From positions 1-64,000 of the forward strand of contig DATLYW010000009.1 of the NCBI GenBank assembly GCA_035574315.1: a DNA stretch of 64,000 bases, read 5' to 3'. This stretch comes from Candidatus Zixiibacteriota bacterium (lineage in GTDB: Bacteria > Desulfobacterota > Binatia > UBA9968). Shown here in pieces: positions 28,790-36,207 of this stretch (the first letter of the stretch is position 1; every line of letters starts with the position of its first letter). The translations under genes and the position numbers were made by a program. The notes beneath the pieces were generated by a model that saw only the letters and a program-made list of their open reading frames with translations, made no database searches and was not told the origin of the DNA.

Positions 28790-28970
28790 GGAAAATCCTT
28801 GTCAGCGGGTCTCCCCGGAAGCGATCCCGAGGCCGGGGACAGTTCTGCCCTGGAGAGTTGCCTGACGATCCGGGCTGGAAGGAAAGCCAGCAAAGATCCG
28901 GTGCTGGCACCGCATCAAGGGAGGGAGGCGGCAAGAGCCGAGCGAGCAAAAAGGAAGGAGGTGAAGGCGT
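28790..28970 (+). promoter_or_regulatory. Structured 5' leader of unknown class
   Basis: Several stems are visible: CCCCGG/CCGGGG (28813-28818 with 28833-28838), GCTGG/CCAGC (28874-28878 with 28887-28891) and a tight CGGTG-CTGG-CACCG (28899-28912). A direct repeat GATCCGG flanks the second stem. The leader ends in AAGGAAGGAGGTGA just before the ATG. It matches no riboswitch consensus that I recognise; a ribosomal or RNA-thermometer-like role is possible but unproven. Confidence 0.35.
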
Positions 28971-29183
28971 ATGACGAGCTTTTACTGGTTCGCATTCCAC
29001 TTCGTCCTTGGACTCTGGCTGATTGCTGCTCCCTACGCGCTGGGCTTTACGGACACGCTCCTGCCCTATGCGAATTCGGTCGCGGTGGGGGCCGTCGTGG
29101 TACTGAGCTCGGGGCTTGCCATGTACCTGAATCGGGAACAGGCGACGCGGCAGGCCCGACACGAAGCCAAGAAAGCAGCTTAG
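28971..29183 (+). CDS. Small SPW-repeat-like membrane protein
   Basis: 70 residues with two hydrophobic segments (about 5-25 and 36-52) separated by FTDTLLPYANS, and a positively charged tail (REQATRQARHEAKKAA) expected in the cytoplasm. The pattern LGLWLIAAPYALGFTD followed by an Asn and a second helix resembles one SPW-type repeat unit (PF03779), here with AAPYALGF replacing SPW-LGF. AAGGAGGTG lies eight bases before the ATG, an unusually strong site. It is monocistronic, behind a long structured leader, and convergent with the caspase gene. Function unknown. Confidence 0.65.
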   Translation: MTSFYWFAFHFVLGLWLIAAPYALGFTDTLLPYANSVAVGAVVVLSSGLAMYLNREQATRQARHEAKKAA

Positions 29184-29300
29184 GCATCTCGCAGTCAGCT
29201 CCCGCCGTTTCTGCCCTGCCGCCTTTCCTCCCCTGATCCGCCCGGTTCCGCGTTCTAAAAATAGGTCTCTTCATGAGCGGGAGAACGAGACCGGCGGCGA

Positions 29301-30920
29301 TCAGGTCTGTTTGAACGCGACGAGCTCGTAGCGTTCAGCGACCGGCGGATTGGGAGAGCGGGCCGGCGGCGTGCGGATCAGTTCCTGCGCGACGAATCGG
29401 CGCACCCTTTCGGGGGCGTACCAGGCGGTTCGCTGCACCGAAGCCGGTCCCACGCTCGAGACGGCGACGCCGCGGCCTTCGACCCGGAAGCAATCGAAGG
29501 TGCCGGCCGGAACCGTAACGGTTTCCCTTCCCGCGATTCGGTACTCCATATCCGTCGTCAGCCGCACGTGCCGCGGCAAATTCGGAGGGAACGTCTGGAA
29601 TCGCGTGGACCACTTCCTGCCGACGTAGAACTCGACAGGGACATTCTGGTTGTCGGTGTAGCGGTAGCCGTCGGCGGACTTTTTGGGGTTGCCCATCAGA
29701 TCCAGGACGACCTCCCCGTGGCCGATGATCACCTCGTTGTCCTTTACCGCCGTCACCACGCCGGCGATCGTGCGGATTTCTTTTTGAGCCGCGAGGTCGA
29801 TCAGCCGGTACGAGTAGAAATCGCCAACCTTGTAATTGGTGTCGGCACGGATGAAACCGTGGCTGAAAAGATTTCCGGCCTGGGAGGCGACGTCGATGCG
29901 TTTTTCACCCTGCCCGGCGAGAACGGCGTCGAGTCTGAGTTGCGCCAGCTCCGAGAACTCGCCGCTGGGATAGCGCTGCAGATACGTTTCGAGCGGAGCG
30001 GGCTCCTTCGCGTCCTTGACCTTCTCCCAGAGAGCAAGCTCTTCCTGGAACTGCCTTTCCTTTTCCTCCTCGGATAGCTTCTTCAGATGCGCCGGCGGCA
30101 GAAAATAGAAATCCTCCTCCAGCGAGGTGCTCTCCCACGGAATCTGGGCGCCGTTGGTCCTGCGCCGCACGGCGAGCCGCACTCGTTTGAACACGTCTTC
30201 CACCTTGGCCTCGGGGACCTTCATCTCGCGCAACAGGTATTCGGTATAGAGCCCATGCTCGCCGGTGCCGTCGCTGGCGACGTTGCCCGGACTGGTCGCG
30301 TACGCCAGAAGGGTGCTCGGCGGCGCATCCATCTGCGAGAGGCCCTTTTGATCGACTCCCTTGAGGCTGCCGAAGGGATTGTCCCGGCAAGCGTCGAGGA
30401 TGATCACGTTCATCGCGTTGTTCGTGCGCTTGATCCCTTCCAACAAGCTGTTCACGTCGACGGCCTGTTTCTGAATGTCGGCGGCGGTCTCGATCGCGGC
30501 GTCCACGGGCACCATATAGTTGCGCCACGCGAGCTGCACTCCGTGGCCGGCATAGTAAAACAGGCCCACGGTTTTTCGCTTCGCGAGCTGCTGCACGTAA
30601 GCCCGGGCAAGGTCCTCCATTTCCGCTCGCCGGGCGTCGAGTCTCATCGTTACGGCGAAACCCATCGCCTTGAGCGCCGCGGCCATGGCGCGGGCGTCGT
30701 TCGCGGGGTTTTTGAGCGGAGCATCCTTGTACCCCCCGTTGCCGAAAACGAGCGCGACTTTCGGCAAAGCGAGCAGGGTCGATTGCGCCGCGCACCAGCG
30801 CGGCAGCAAGAGCTGCATGCCGGCGGCCAGGCCCGCCTTGAGCAGGAGCCTGCGGCGATAATCCGGGGCGGCTGTCGCCCCGCACCGCTCCATCATCTCT
30901 TCGATTTCGCCTTTCGGCAT
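29301..30920 (-). CDS. Exported caspase-like (peptidase C14) protein
   Basis: 539 residues. The N-terminus has a twin-arginine-like signal (RRRLLLKAGLAAGMQLLLP). The caspase fold spans about 53-270: KVALVFGNGGYKDAPLKNP, catalytic His126 in LFYYAGHGVQ, catalytic Cys178 in VIILDACRDNPFG, then LLAYATSPGNVA. A charged linker follows (LSEEEKERQFQEELALWEKV) with a short tetratricopeptide-like stretch (LETYLQRYPSGEFSELAQLR), and a C-terminal ~190-residue beta-rich domain of unknown type (RTAWYAPERVRRFVAQE near the end). Bacterial orthocaspases cleave after Arg/Lys or Asp, but specificity cannot be read here. It is the last gene of a three-gene set, 25 bp after the zinc-ribbon protein gene. Confidence 0.85.
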   Translation of the reverse strand: MPKGEIEEMMERCGATAAPDYRRRLLLKAGLAAGMQLLLPRWCAAQSTLLALPKVALVFGNGGYKDAPLKNPANDARAMAAALKAMGFAVTMRLDARRAEMEDLARAYVQQLAKRKTVGLFYYAGHGVQLAWRNYMVPVDAAIETAADIQKQAVDVNSLLEGIKRTNNAMNVIILDACRDNPFGSLKGVDQKGLSQMDAPPSTLLAYATSPGNVASDGTGEHGLYTEYLLREMKVPEAKVEDVFKRVRLAVRRRTNGAQIPWESTSLEEDFYFLPPAHLKKLSEEEKERQFQEELALWEKVKDAKEPAPLETYLQRYPSGEFSELAQLRLDAVLAGQGEKRIDVASQAGNLFSHGFIRADTNYKVGDFYSYRLIDLAAQKEIRTIAGVVTAVKDNEVIIGHGEVVLDLMGNPKKSADGYRYTDNQNVPVEFYVGRKWSTRFQTFPPNLPRHVRLTTDMEYRIAGRETVTVPAGTFDCFRVEGRGVAVSSVGPASVQRTAWYAPERVRRFVAQELIRTPPARSPNPPVAERYELVAFKQT

Positions 30921-30945
30921 CGCGACGGGTGCTCGGTCAAGAACG

Positions 30946-31785
30946 CTACCCGAGATCCCCGATGAGCGCCTTGATGCCAGCGTAGAGAGAGGCCAGGCCC
31001 GTCCCGACCGGCGTCACGGTGGAGACGAATTTTTGGATGCGGCCTGCAAGGCGCAGCACTCCGAGCTCGCCGTCCCTGTCGGTGGTGAAAAGCTCGGCCA
31101 GGAGCACGGCGAGCCGGTCCGGCTCCGCCCCCGCACGCAGCCGCCGGTGTCGCAGCTTGCCGAGGAGCAATCCCGTGACAAACGCCAGGCCGATGCTCGC
31201 GGCGTATTCAACGACTTCGCGAACGTCGCGCACGCTCTGTGGCAAGACGGGAACGTTATCGAGATATCCGGTAGTGACGAGCATGAGCCAGACTGCCAGG
31301 GCGGCCATGGTGAAGCCGCAGGCCGCGGACAGGCCGAACCGTCCCGGATGGCGCGCGGCCAGCGCGAAACCGAAGGGCACCGGGATCAGCATCGACGCGA
31401 CGCGGAGATAAAGCGGCGACGCGTCGTAGACGAAGAGCAACAGGATGTGCGCAGCGATGAGAAGCGCCAGCGTAAGACCGAGAGCGCGGAACAGGCTTGT
31501 CCGGTAGGTCGTCGCCTCTCCGGAGATGGGGGCGTAGGGCGCCGTCTCGAGACCCGGCGAGCCGCCAGCCTGGCCGGCGGAGAGCGCGGCTTTCAACTCT
31601 TGAAATTCGCGTTCGAGAGCGGAAAGACGAGGTTCATGGCTACTTGCCGCGGCCTGTTCCGCAAGCCGTGATTCGAGCTGAGCAATGCGTTGCAGAATGG
31701 GTTTGAACAGGTAAAAGTCACGAGCGCACTGCGGGCAGACGATGGCCGCCTGCGGCACCTCCGATGCGCAATAGGGGCAATTCAT
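30946..31785 (-). CDS. Zinc-ribbon membrane protein of unknown function
   Basis: 279 residues. A CxxC...CxxC zinc ribbon opens it (NCPYCASEV, VCPQCARDF), followed by a short coiled coil (ILQRIAQLESRLAEQ ... LSALEREFQELKAAL). About five transmembrane helices follow (about 105-225, e.g. LGLTLALLIAAHILLLFVYD and AACGFTMAALAVWLMLVTT), then a soluble tail (LAVLLAELFTTDRDGELGV). The ribbon and coil should be cytoplasmic. Domain order is like small bacterial membrane sensors, but no family is recognised. It starts 9 bp after the secreted protein gene and ends 25 bp before the caspase gene, so the three are one operon. Confidence 0.65.
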   Translation of the reverse strand: MNCPYCASEVPQAAIVCPQCARDFYLFKPILQRIAQLESRLAEQAAASSHEPRLSALEREFQELKAALSAGQAGGSPGLETAPYAPISGEATTYRTSLFRALGLTLALLIAAHILLLFVYDASPLYLRVASMLIPVPFGFALAARHPGRFGLSAACGFTMAALAVWLMLVTTGYLDNVPVLPQSVRDVREVVEYAASIGLAFVTGLLLGKLRHRRLRAGAEPDRLAVLLAELFTTDRDGELGVLRLAGRIQKFVSTVTPVGTGLASLYAGIKALIGDLG

Positions 31786-31794
31786 TCGACGGGT

Positions 31795-32223
31795 TTATTT
31801 GACCGACAGGTTGATGACGAGGCTTCCCTGCCTGCCCTCGATGTCCCGCACGGTGATCCGGATCGGGTGCTCGCCCCCTGGGGCGGTCACCGAGGCGAGG
31901 TCGATTCCCTCGGGACGGATCGCCGACTTGAGGCGGCGGGTGAGATCCACCGGCGGATTTTTCAGATAGGTGACCTGAACGCTGTCCGGGTCGATCTTCG
32001 ACCCCCCGCGAGGCTCGAAGACGACTCGCAGCGCAAAGGCGCCGCCGCCAACGCTTTCCGGCGACACCAGCTTGACAGCAGGTCCTCGCGTAATGGCCCG
32101 CGACGGCGCCTGCGGCGCCGCGGGCAGCTTCGCTTCTTTCTCGGTGATCAACTGTATCGGCTGAGCTCCCGCACTGCCTTCGATGAAAACCAGCGCGACG
32201 GTCAACAGGATGCGCGCGATCAT
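31795..32223 (-). CDS. Small secreted beta-rich protein
   Basis: 142 residues. A signal peptide (ARILLTVALVFIEGSAGAQ, cleavage after AGA) is followed by a Pro/Ala-rich spacer and a ~90-residue beta-sandwich-like domain: FALRVVFEPRGGSKIDPDSVQVTYL and a C-terminal IRITVRDIEGRQGSLVINLSV, which is typical of Ig-like extracytoplasmic modules. The ATG at 32223 gives the signal at the N-terminus; 15 more codons are possible upstream. It is the first gene of the operon leading to the zinc-ribbon protein and the caspase, and may supply a partner or substrate-presenting domain. That role is inference. Confidence 0.65.
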   Translation of the reverse strand: MIARILLTVALVFIEGSAGAQPIQLITEKEAKLPAAPQAPSRAITRGPAVKLVSPESVGGGAFALRVVFEPRGGSKIDPDSVQVTYLKNPPVDLTRRLKSAIRPEGIDLASVTAPGGEHPIRITVRDIEGRQGSLVINLSVK

Positions 32224-32493
32224 GGTGAGTTTTCTCGTCTCCCCCTTCTTTCCTTGAGCGAACGACAAATCACGGAATTTCCCTCGTGGGCCGGTTGGCG
32301 CGTATTAAAACCGATTGTGGCTAGGTCGTCAAATACATCCTTCCGGCCCGAGGTTCTTGCGGGCAAGGAAACGGTCATACCAGGTCCGGGATGGACAAAC
32401 TCGTCGTTCACACGCTGCGGCAAGACCGCGGCGAGGCCACACAACCCGCAGCACGCCGCAACGATTGGGCGATTTACGGGATGGCCGAGGAAA

Positions 32494-32570
32494 TGGTCGG
32501 GGCGAGTGGATTTGAACCACCGACCTCACGGTCCCGAACCGTGCGCTCTACCAAGCTGAGCCACGCCCCG
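32494..32570 (-). tRNA. tRNA-Pro (anticodon CGG)
   Basis: 77 nt including an encoded CCA. The acceptor stem is CGGGGCG/CGCCCCG, the D arm starts GCTC-AGCTTGGTAGA-GCGC, and the anticodon arm CACGG-TTCGGGA-CCGTG has CGG in the loop, reading CCG proline codons. The T arm has the normal GGTTCAAATCC. It lies between rpe and the caspase operon on the same strand. Confidence 0.95.
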
Positions 32571-32599
32571 ACGCGGACAAACTAACAACAGACCCGGAG

Positions 32600-32650
32600 A
32601 AAAACAACAGCCCGGCGCCGGGAGGCGACAGGCTGCGCCCGGGCCGGGCT
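32600..32650 (-). terminator. Probable terminator of the priA-def-fmt-rsmB-rpe run
   Basis: Read on the minus strand, AGCCCGGC (32650-32643) pairs with GCCGGGCT (32616-32609), with a long internal GC-rich loop that can fold further, followed by GTTGTTTTTCTCC. The first base of the stem lies in the rpe stop codon. The T run starts four bases after the stem, so efficiency may be modest. Confidence 0.5.
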
Positions 32651-33315
32651 CAGAGATCGGCGACCGCGGCGCGCATGCGGCGGATGGTGGCGGCGTAATC
32701 GGGTGTCTTGAAGATCCCGGAGCCCGAGACCACGACCTCGGCTCCGGCACGGACGACCCGCTCGATGTTATCGGCCTTGACTCCGCCGTCGACCTCGATC
32801 AGGACCGGAAGCTTGCGCCGGTCCACGGCCCGACGCGCCTCTTCGAGCTTCGGTAAAACGTCGGCGATGAATTCCTGGCCGCCGAAGCCGGGAAAAACAG
32901 TCATGATGAGGATCATGTCGACATCGGGAAAATAGCGCTCCACCGCGGCAAGCGGGACGTCGGGATTGACCGCCACCGAAGCCTTCGCGCCCAGCTCGCG
33001 AATCCGGCGGAGGGTTGCGTTCGGATCGGCGCACGTGTCCGGATGGATCGAGACCCAGTCGGCCCCCGCCTTGATGAACTCCGGGGCGTACTTGTCGGGA
33101 TCCGTGATCATGAGATGTACGTCCAGCGGGATGCGGGTGACCTTGCGCACGCACTCGACCACGACCGGGCCGATGGTGAGGTTGGGAACGAAATGGCCGT
33201 CCATCACGTCGACGTGAAGCCAGTCGGCACCGGCCGCTTCCACCGCCTCGATCTCCTCTTTGAGGCGGCTGAAGTCGGCCGACAGAATCGAGGGGGCGAT
33301 CTTGATCGTTCTCAT
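32650..33315 (-). CDS. rpe: Ribulose-phosphate 3-epimerase
   Basis: 221 residues, normal length. It interconverts ribulose-5-P and xylulose-5-P in the pentose phosphate and Calvin routes. Motifs: IAPSILSADFSRL at the N-terminus, the metal-binding HVDVMDGHFVPNLTIGP, HLMITDPDKYAPEF, ILIMTVFPGFGGQEF and VDGGVKADNIERVV. Its ATG begins one base after the rsmB stop (TGACATG), so translation is coupled. It is the last gene in the housekeeping run, followed by a probable terminator and tRNA-Pro. Confidence 0.96.
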   Translation of the reverse strand: MRTIKIAPSILSADFSRLKEEIEAVEAAGADWLHVDVMDGHFVPNLTIGPVVVECVRKVTRIPLDVHLMITDPDKYAPEFIKAGADWVSIHPDTCADPNATLRRIRELGAKASVAVNPDVPLAAVERYFPDVDMILIMTVFPGFGGQEFIADVLPKLEEARRAVDRRKLPVLIEVDGGVKADNIERVVRAGAEVVVSGSGIFKTPDYAATIRRMRAAVADL

Positions 33316-33316
33316 G

Positions 33317-34684
33317 TCACCGAGCCTTTCTCATGCGTGCGGCGAAGAATCCGTCGGTATCGTGGCGGTGCGGCAGGGCGAGAAAATAAGGGCCGCGCAC
33401 CAGCGCCCGCGCCTTTTCCGGAAGATAACCTGCGGCCTCTTCCAACACAAACTCCGGATGCTGGCGCAAAAAGCCCTCGACCACGTCCTCGTTCTCGGGC
33501 CGGGCAAGCGTGCAGGTCGAATAGACGAGCACGCCTCCGGTGCGGAGATAACCAGCGCTGCATTTCAAGATTTTTCTCTGCGTGCGGCTCAGGCGCGCGA
33601 TGTCCGCCGGCGCACGGTTCCATTTGATCTCCGGGTGGGACCGCAGCGTTCCGAGGCCGCTGCACGGGGCGTCGACCAGGATGCGGTCGTAGGGCTCGCG
33701 CTCCGCTTCGGGGAGACCGGCGGTCATATCGCAGCAAACGGTCCGGATCGAGGTAAGACGGAGTCGGCGGGCGTTGCGGCGGACGCGCTCGAGCCCGGCG
33801 GCGGAGAGGTCGGCGGCGACAACCGTTCCTCGGTCTTCGATCAGCTCGGCGATGTGCGTCGTCTTGCCCCCGGGAGCGGCGCAGGCGTCGAGGATGCGCT
33901 CGCCGGGGCGGGGATCGAGAAGAAAGCCGATGAGCTGCGACGCCTCTCCCTGCACGAAGAAAAGCCCCTCGTCGAAACCGGGCAGTTGATCGGGCGGTCT
34001 TCGGGAAAGAACCACGACCCCCTGGGTGGACCAGAGGGATGGTCTCGCCTCGACCCCGGATTCAGCCAGGAGCGAGAGCAGGTCGTCGACTGTGGTCTTC
34101 AGGCGCTGCGCTCGAAGCGCCAGCGGGGCGGCGCGGTTGTCGGCCTCGAGGAGCGGCACGAGCTCTTCGGGCGCGAAATAATCCTGCCAGAGCTCGACGA
34201 GCCACAGGGGGTGGGACCAGTAGCTCGCGAACTCCGAAAGCGTTTCCCGCGACAGCTCGGGCGGGGGCTTGCGCCGCCCTTCACGGAGCACGCCGCGCAG
34301 GACCGCGTTCACGAAGCCTCCGCTTTTTACTCCCCCCCGGGTCTTTGCCAGCGCGACCGCTTCGTTCACGGCGGCGTAGTCGGGAACGCGGTCGAGAAAG
34401 AACAGCTGGTAGAGGGTGAGCCGCAGCAGGTTTCTTACGAACGGCGAGGTGCGCGCGAGATCGCGCTTGAGATGCCCGCGCAAGAGCCAGTCCAGCCTGC
34501 CGCGCCAGCGAAGCGTGCCGTAGGTGAGCTCGCTGAGAAGCGCGCGGTCCCGCGCGGGAAGCGTTCCGCTTTCAAGCGCACGGTCGAGCAAGCGGTCGGC
34601 AAACGCCTTTCGGGTATCGACCGCAACGAGGATGCGGGTTGCGATCTCGCGGACGTTTGCGGTCCGGCTGTCAGAGGCGTTCAC
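33317..34684 (-). CDS. rsmB: 16S rRNA (cytosine-967-C5) methyltransferase RsmB
   Basis: 455 residues. An N-terminal NusB-like domain (about 15-140) is followed by a Rossmann m5C methyltransferase: LDACAAPGGKTTHIAEL (motif I), ILVDAPCSGLGTLRSHPEI (motif IV, Cys) and YSTCTLARPENEDVV (catalytic Cys, motif VI). The GTG at 34684 is used: GAGGATCC lies about nine bases upstream, and it gives a 14-bp overlap with the fmt end, consistent with coupling. The frame is open to 34765, but those residues are antisense-like and unconserved. It methylates C967 of 16S rRNA. Confidence 0.94.
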   Translation of the reverse strand: MNASDSRTANVREIATRILVAVDTRKAFADRLLDRALESGTLPARDRALLSELTYGTLRWRGRLDWLLRGHLKRDLARTSPFVRNLLRLTLYQLFFLDRVPDYAAVNEAVALAKTRGGVKSGGFVNAVLRGVLREGRRKPPPELSRETLSEFASYWSHPLWLVELWQDYFAPEELVPLLEADNRAAPLALRAQRLKTTVDDLLSLLAESGVEARPSLWSTQGVVVLSRRPPDQLPGFDEGLFFVQGEASQLIGFLLDPRPGERILDACAAPGGKTTHIAELIEDRGTVVAADLSAAGLERVRRNARRLRLTSIRTVCCDMTAGLPEAEREPYDRILVDAPCSGLGTLRSHPEIKWNRAPADIARLSRTQRKILKCSAGYLRTGGVLVYSTCTLARPENEDVVEGFLRQHPEFVLEEAAGYLPEKARALVRGPYFLALPHRHDTDGFFAARMRKAR

Positions 34685-35606
34685 CCGGCCGGATCCTCGC
34701 TCCCTTGACGAACTCGGTGCCGGGCAGGCGCTTCCTGTTTTCGAGCTGAACCTCCTCGAGCGCAAGAAGCCCGTCGCCGGTCGCCACCCAAAAGCCGCCC
34801 GCGTCCGCGCGCACGACCTCTCCGGGGGCGGCTGACGGGCCGGTGAGGACCCGGGCGCGATGAATCTTCATCAGCTTGCCGCGCAGGTGGGTGTAGGCGG
34901 AGGGCCACGGAGTGAAAGCGCGCACGCGACGCTCGATCGCCACGGCGGGCTGGCGCCAGTCGATGAGACCGTCCTCCTTCTTGATCATCGGCGCCAGCGT
35001 TGCCTGCGCTTCGTCTTGCGGTTGACCCTCGAGCCTGCCTTCCTTGAGGCCGCGGATGGTTTCGAGGAGGAGCCTCGCGCCGATCGGCGCGAGCTTGGCG
35101 GCGAGCGAGGAGGTCGTCTCGTCCGGCGCCAGCTCCAGCCCCTCCTGGAGATAGATCGGCCCGGCGTCCATCTTTTCGACCAGGCGTATCGTGGTCACTC
35201 CGCCTTCCCTCTCGCCGTTGAGGATCGTCCAGGCGATCGGGGCGGCGCCGCGGTATTTGGGCAGAAGCGAGTAATGGACGTTGATACAGCCGGCGGGAGG
35301 CAGCTCGAGAATCGAGCGCGGGAGAATGCGACCATAGGCCACCACGGCCACGACGCGGGGATTCCATTTTTTGAGCGTCTCGAGGACCTCCGGCGCGCGG
35401 ATCTTTTCCGGAGCGATCACGGGAATGCCGCGGCTTTCGGCGAGCTTTCGAACGGGAGACGGGGTGCTTTTTTGTCCTCGCCCGGCGGGACGGTCGGGCT
35501 GGGTTACCACCCCGACCACGGGATCGGGCCCCTCCAACAGCCGCTCCAGAGTGAGAGCAGCCGGTTCCGGTGTCCCCATGAAGACGATGGGCCAGAAGTC
35601 GGGCAT
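34671..35606 (-). CDS. fmt: Methionyl-tRNA formyltransferase
   Basis: 311 residues. It formylates initiator Met-tRNA using 10-formyl-THF. Motifs: IVFMGTPEPAALTLERLL, VVAYGRILP, the catalytic NVHYSLLPKYRGAAPIAWTI (with Asn and His) and GVTTIRLVEKMDAGPIYLQ; the C-terminal OB-fold domain begins near residue 205. It is paired with def 46 bp upstream, the usual arrangement since deformylase removes the group Fmt adds. Its end overlaps rsmB by 14 bp. No strong Shine-Dalgarno precedes the ATG. Confidence 0.96.
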   Translation of the reverse strand: MPDFWPIVFMGTPEPAALTLERLLEGPDPVVGVVTQPDRPAGRGQKSTPSPVRKLAESRGIPVIAPEKIRAPEVLETLKKWNPRVVAVVAYGRILPRSILELPPAGCINVHYSLLPKYRGAAPIAWTILNGEREGGVTTIRLVEKMDAGPIYLQEGLELAPDETTSSLAAKLAPIGARLLLETIRGLKEGRLEGQPQDEAQATLAPMIKKEDGLIDWRQPAVAIERRVRAFTPWPSAYTHLRGKLMKIHRARVLTGPSAAPGEVVRADAGGFWVATGDGLLALEEVQLENRKRLPGTEFVKGARIRPGERL

Positions 35607-35652
35607 CGCGGCCGATGGAGCCAGGGCGTCGGCGAAAGCGGTCGGTTTCCGC

Positions 35653-36195
35653 TCAGATCATGACGCGCGGCGCTTCCGCCGCCGGCGCGGCGCCCGTCCT
35701 GAGCGCCTTTTTTCGGCGACGGGTGTAGAGATCCCGTTTCAGCCAGCTGATCCGGTCGATGAAAAGCTTTCCGTCCAGGTGGTCGATCTCGTGCTGCAGG
35801 GCGACGGCCAGCAATCCTTCGCCCTCGATTTTCACTTCCTTTTCCAGGTCGTTCAGGGCGGTTACCTCGACCCGGGCGGCGCGGCGCACCTCGGCGGTGA
35901 AGTCGACCACGCTGAGACACCCCTCTTCCCAGACGAGCTCTCCCTCGGCGCGGGTGATCTGGGGGTTGACGAGCTTGAGAACGTTTTTGCCGGGGTTCTC
36001 GTGATCGATATCGAGGACGATGACACGCTGGAGCACGCCCACCTGATTGGCGGCAAGGCCCACTCCGGGCGCCGCGTACATCGTCTCGAGCATGTCCTCG
36101 ATCAGGCGGACGGTCTCGGCGGTGACGTTCCGTACGGGCTTGGCGACCTGCTTGAGTCGAGGATCGGGATATTTGAGGATTTCGAGCAGCGCCAT
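35653..36195 (-). CDS. def: Peptide deformylase
   Basis: 180 residues. It removes the formyl group from nascent proteins. All three family motifs are present: GVGLAANQVG (motif 1), EEGCLSV (motif 2, metal Cys) and QHEIDHLDG (motif 3, two metal His and catalytic Glu). The basic C-terminal tail (WLKRDLYTRRRKKALR) is common in longer forms. It begins 12 bp after the priA stop and is followed by fmt. Confidence 0.96.
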   Translation of the reverse strand: MALLEILKYPDPRLKQVAKPVRNVTAETVRLIEDMLETMYAAPGVGLAANQVGVLQRVIVLDIDHENPGKNVLKLVNPQITRAEGELVWEEGCLSVVDFTAEVRRAARVEVTALNDLEKEVKIEGEGLLAVALQHEIDHLDGKLFIDRISWLKRDLYTRRRKKALRTGAAPAAEAPRVMI

Positions 36196-36207
36196 CGCTA
36201 GAAAAAT

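Larger units (their letters stand above)
28527..28970. other. 444-bp intergenic region between divergent marC and SPW-like gene
   Basis: The first half is non-coding, with G-rich and C-rich runs and no visible gene. The second half holds a good plus-strand promoter (28755-28782) and a hairpin-rich leader (about 28790-28970) described separately. No tRNA or known small-RNA signature was recognised. Confidence 0.6.

Noticed and set aside
28790..28970. Cyclic-di-GMP or other known riboswitch in the SPW-like gene leader
   Set aside because: The conserved core sequences of known classes were not found; only generic hairpins are visible.
32224..32493. Small gene between the secreted protein gene and tRNA-Pro
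   Set aside because: Frames here are short, lack ribosome-binding sites and show no signal or domain; one runs antisense through the tRNA.
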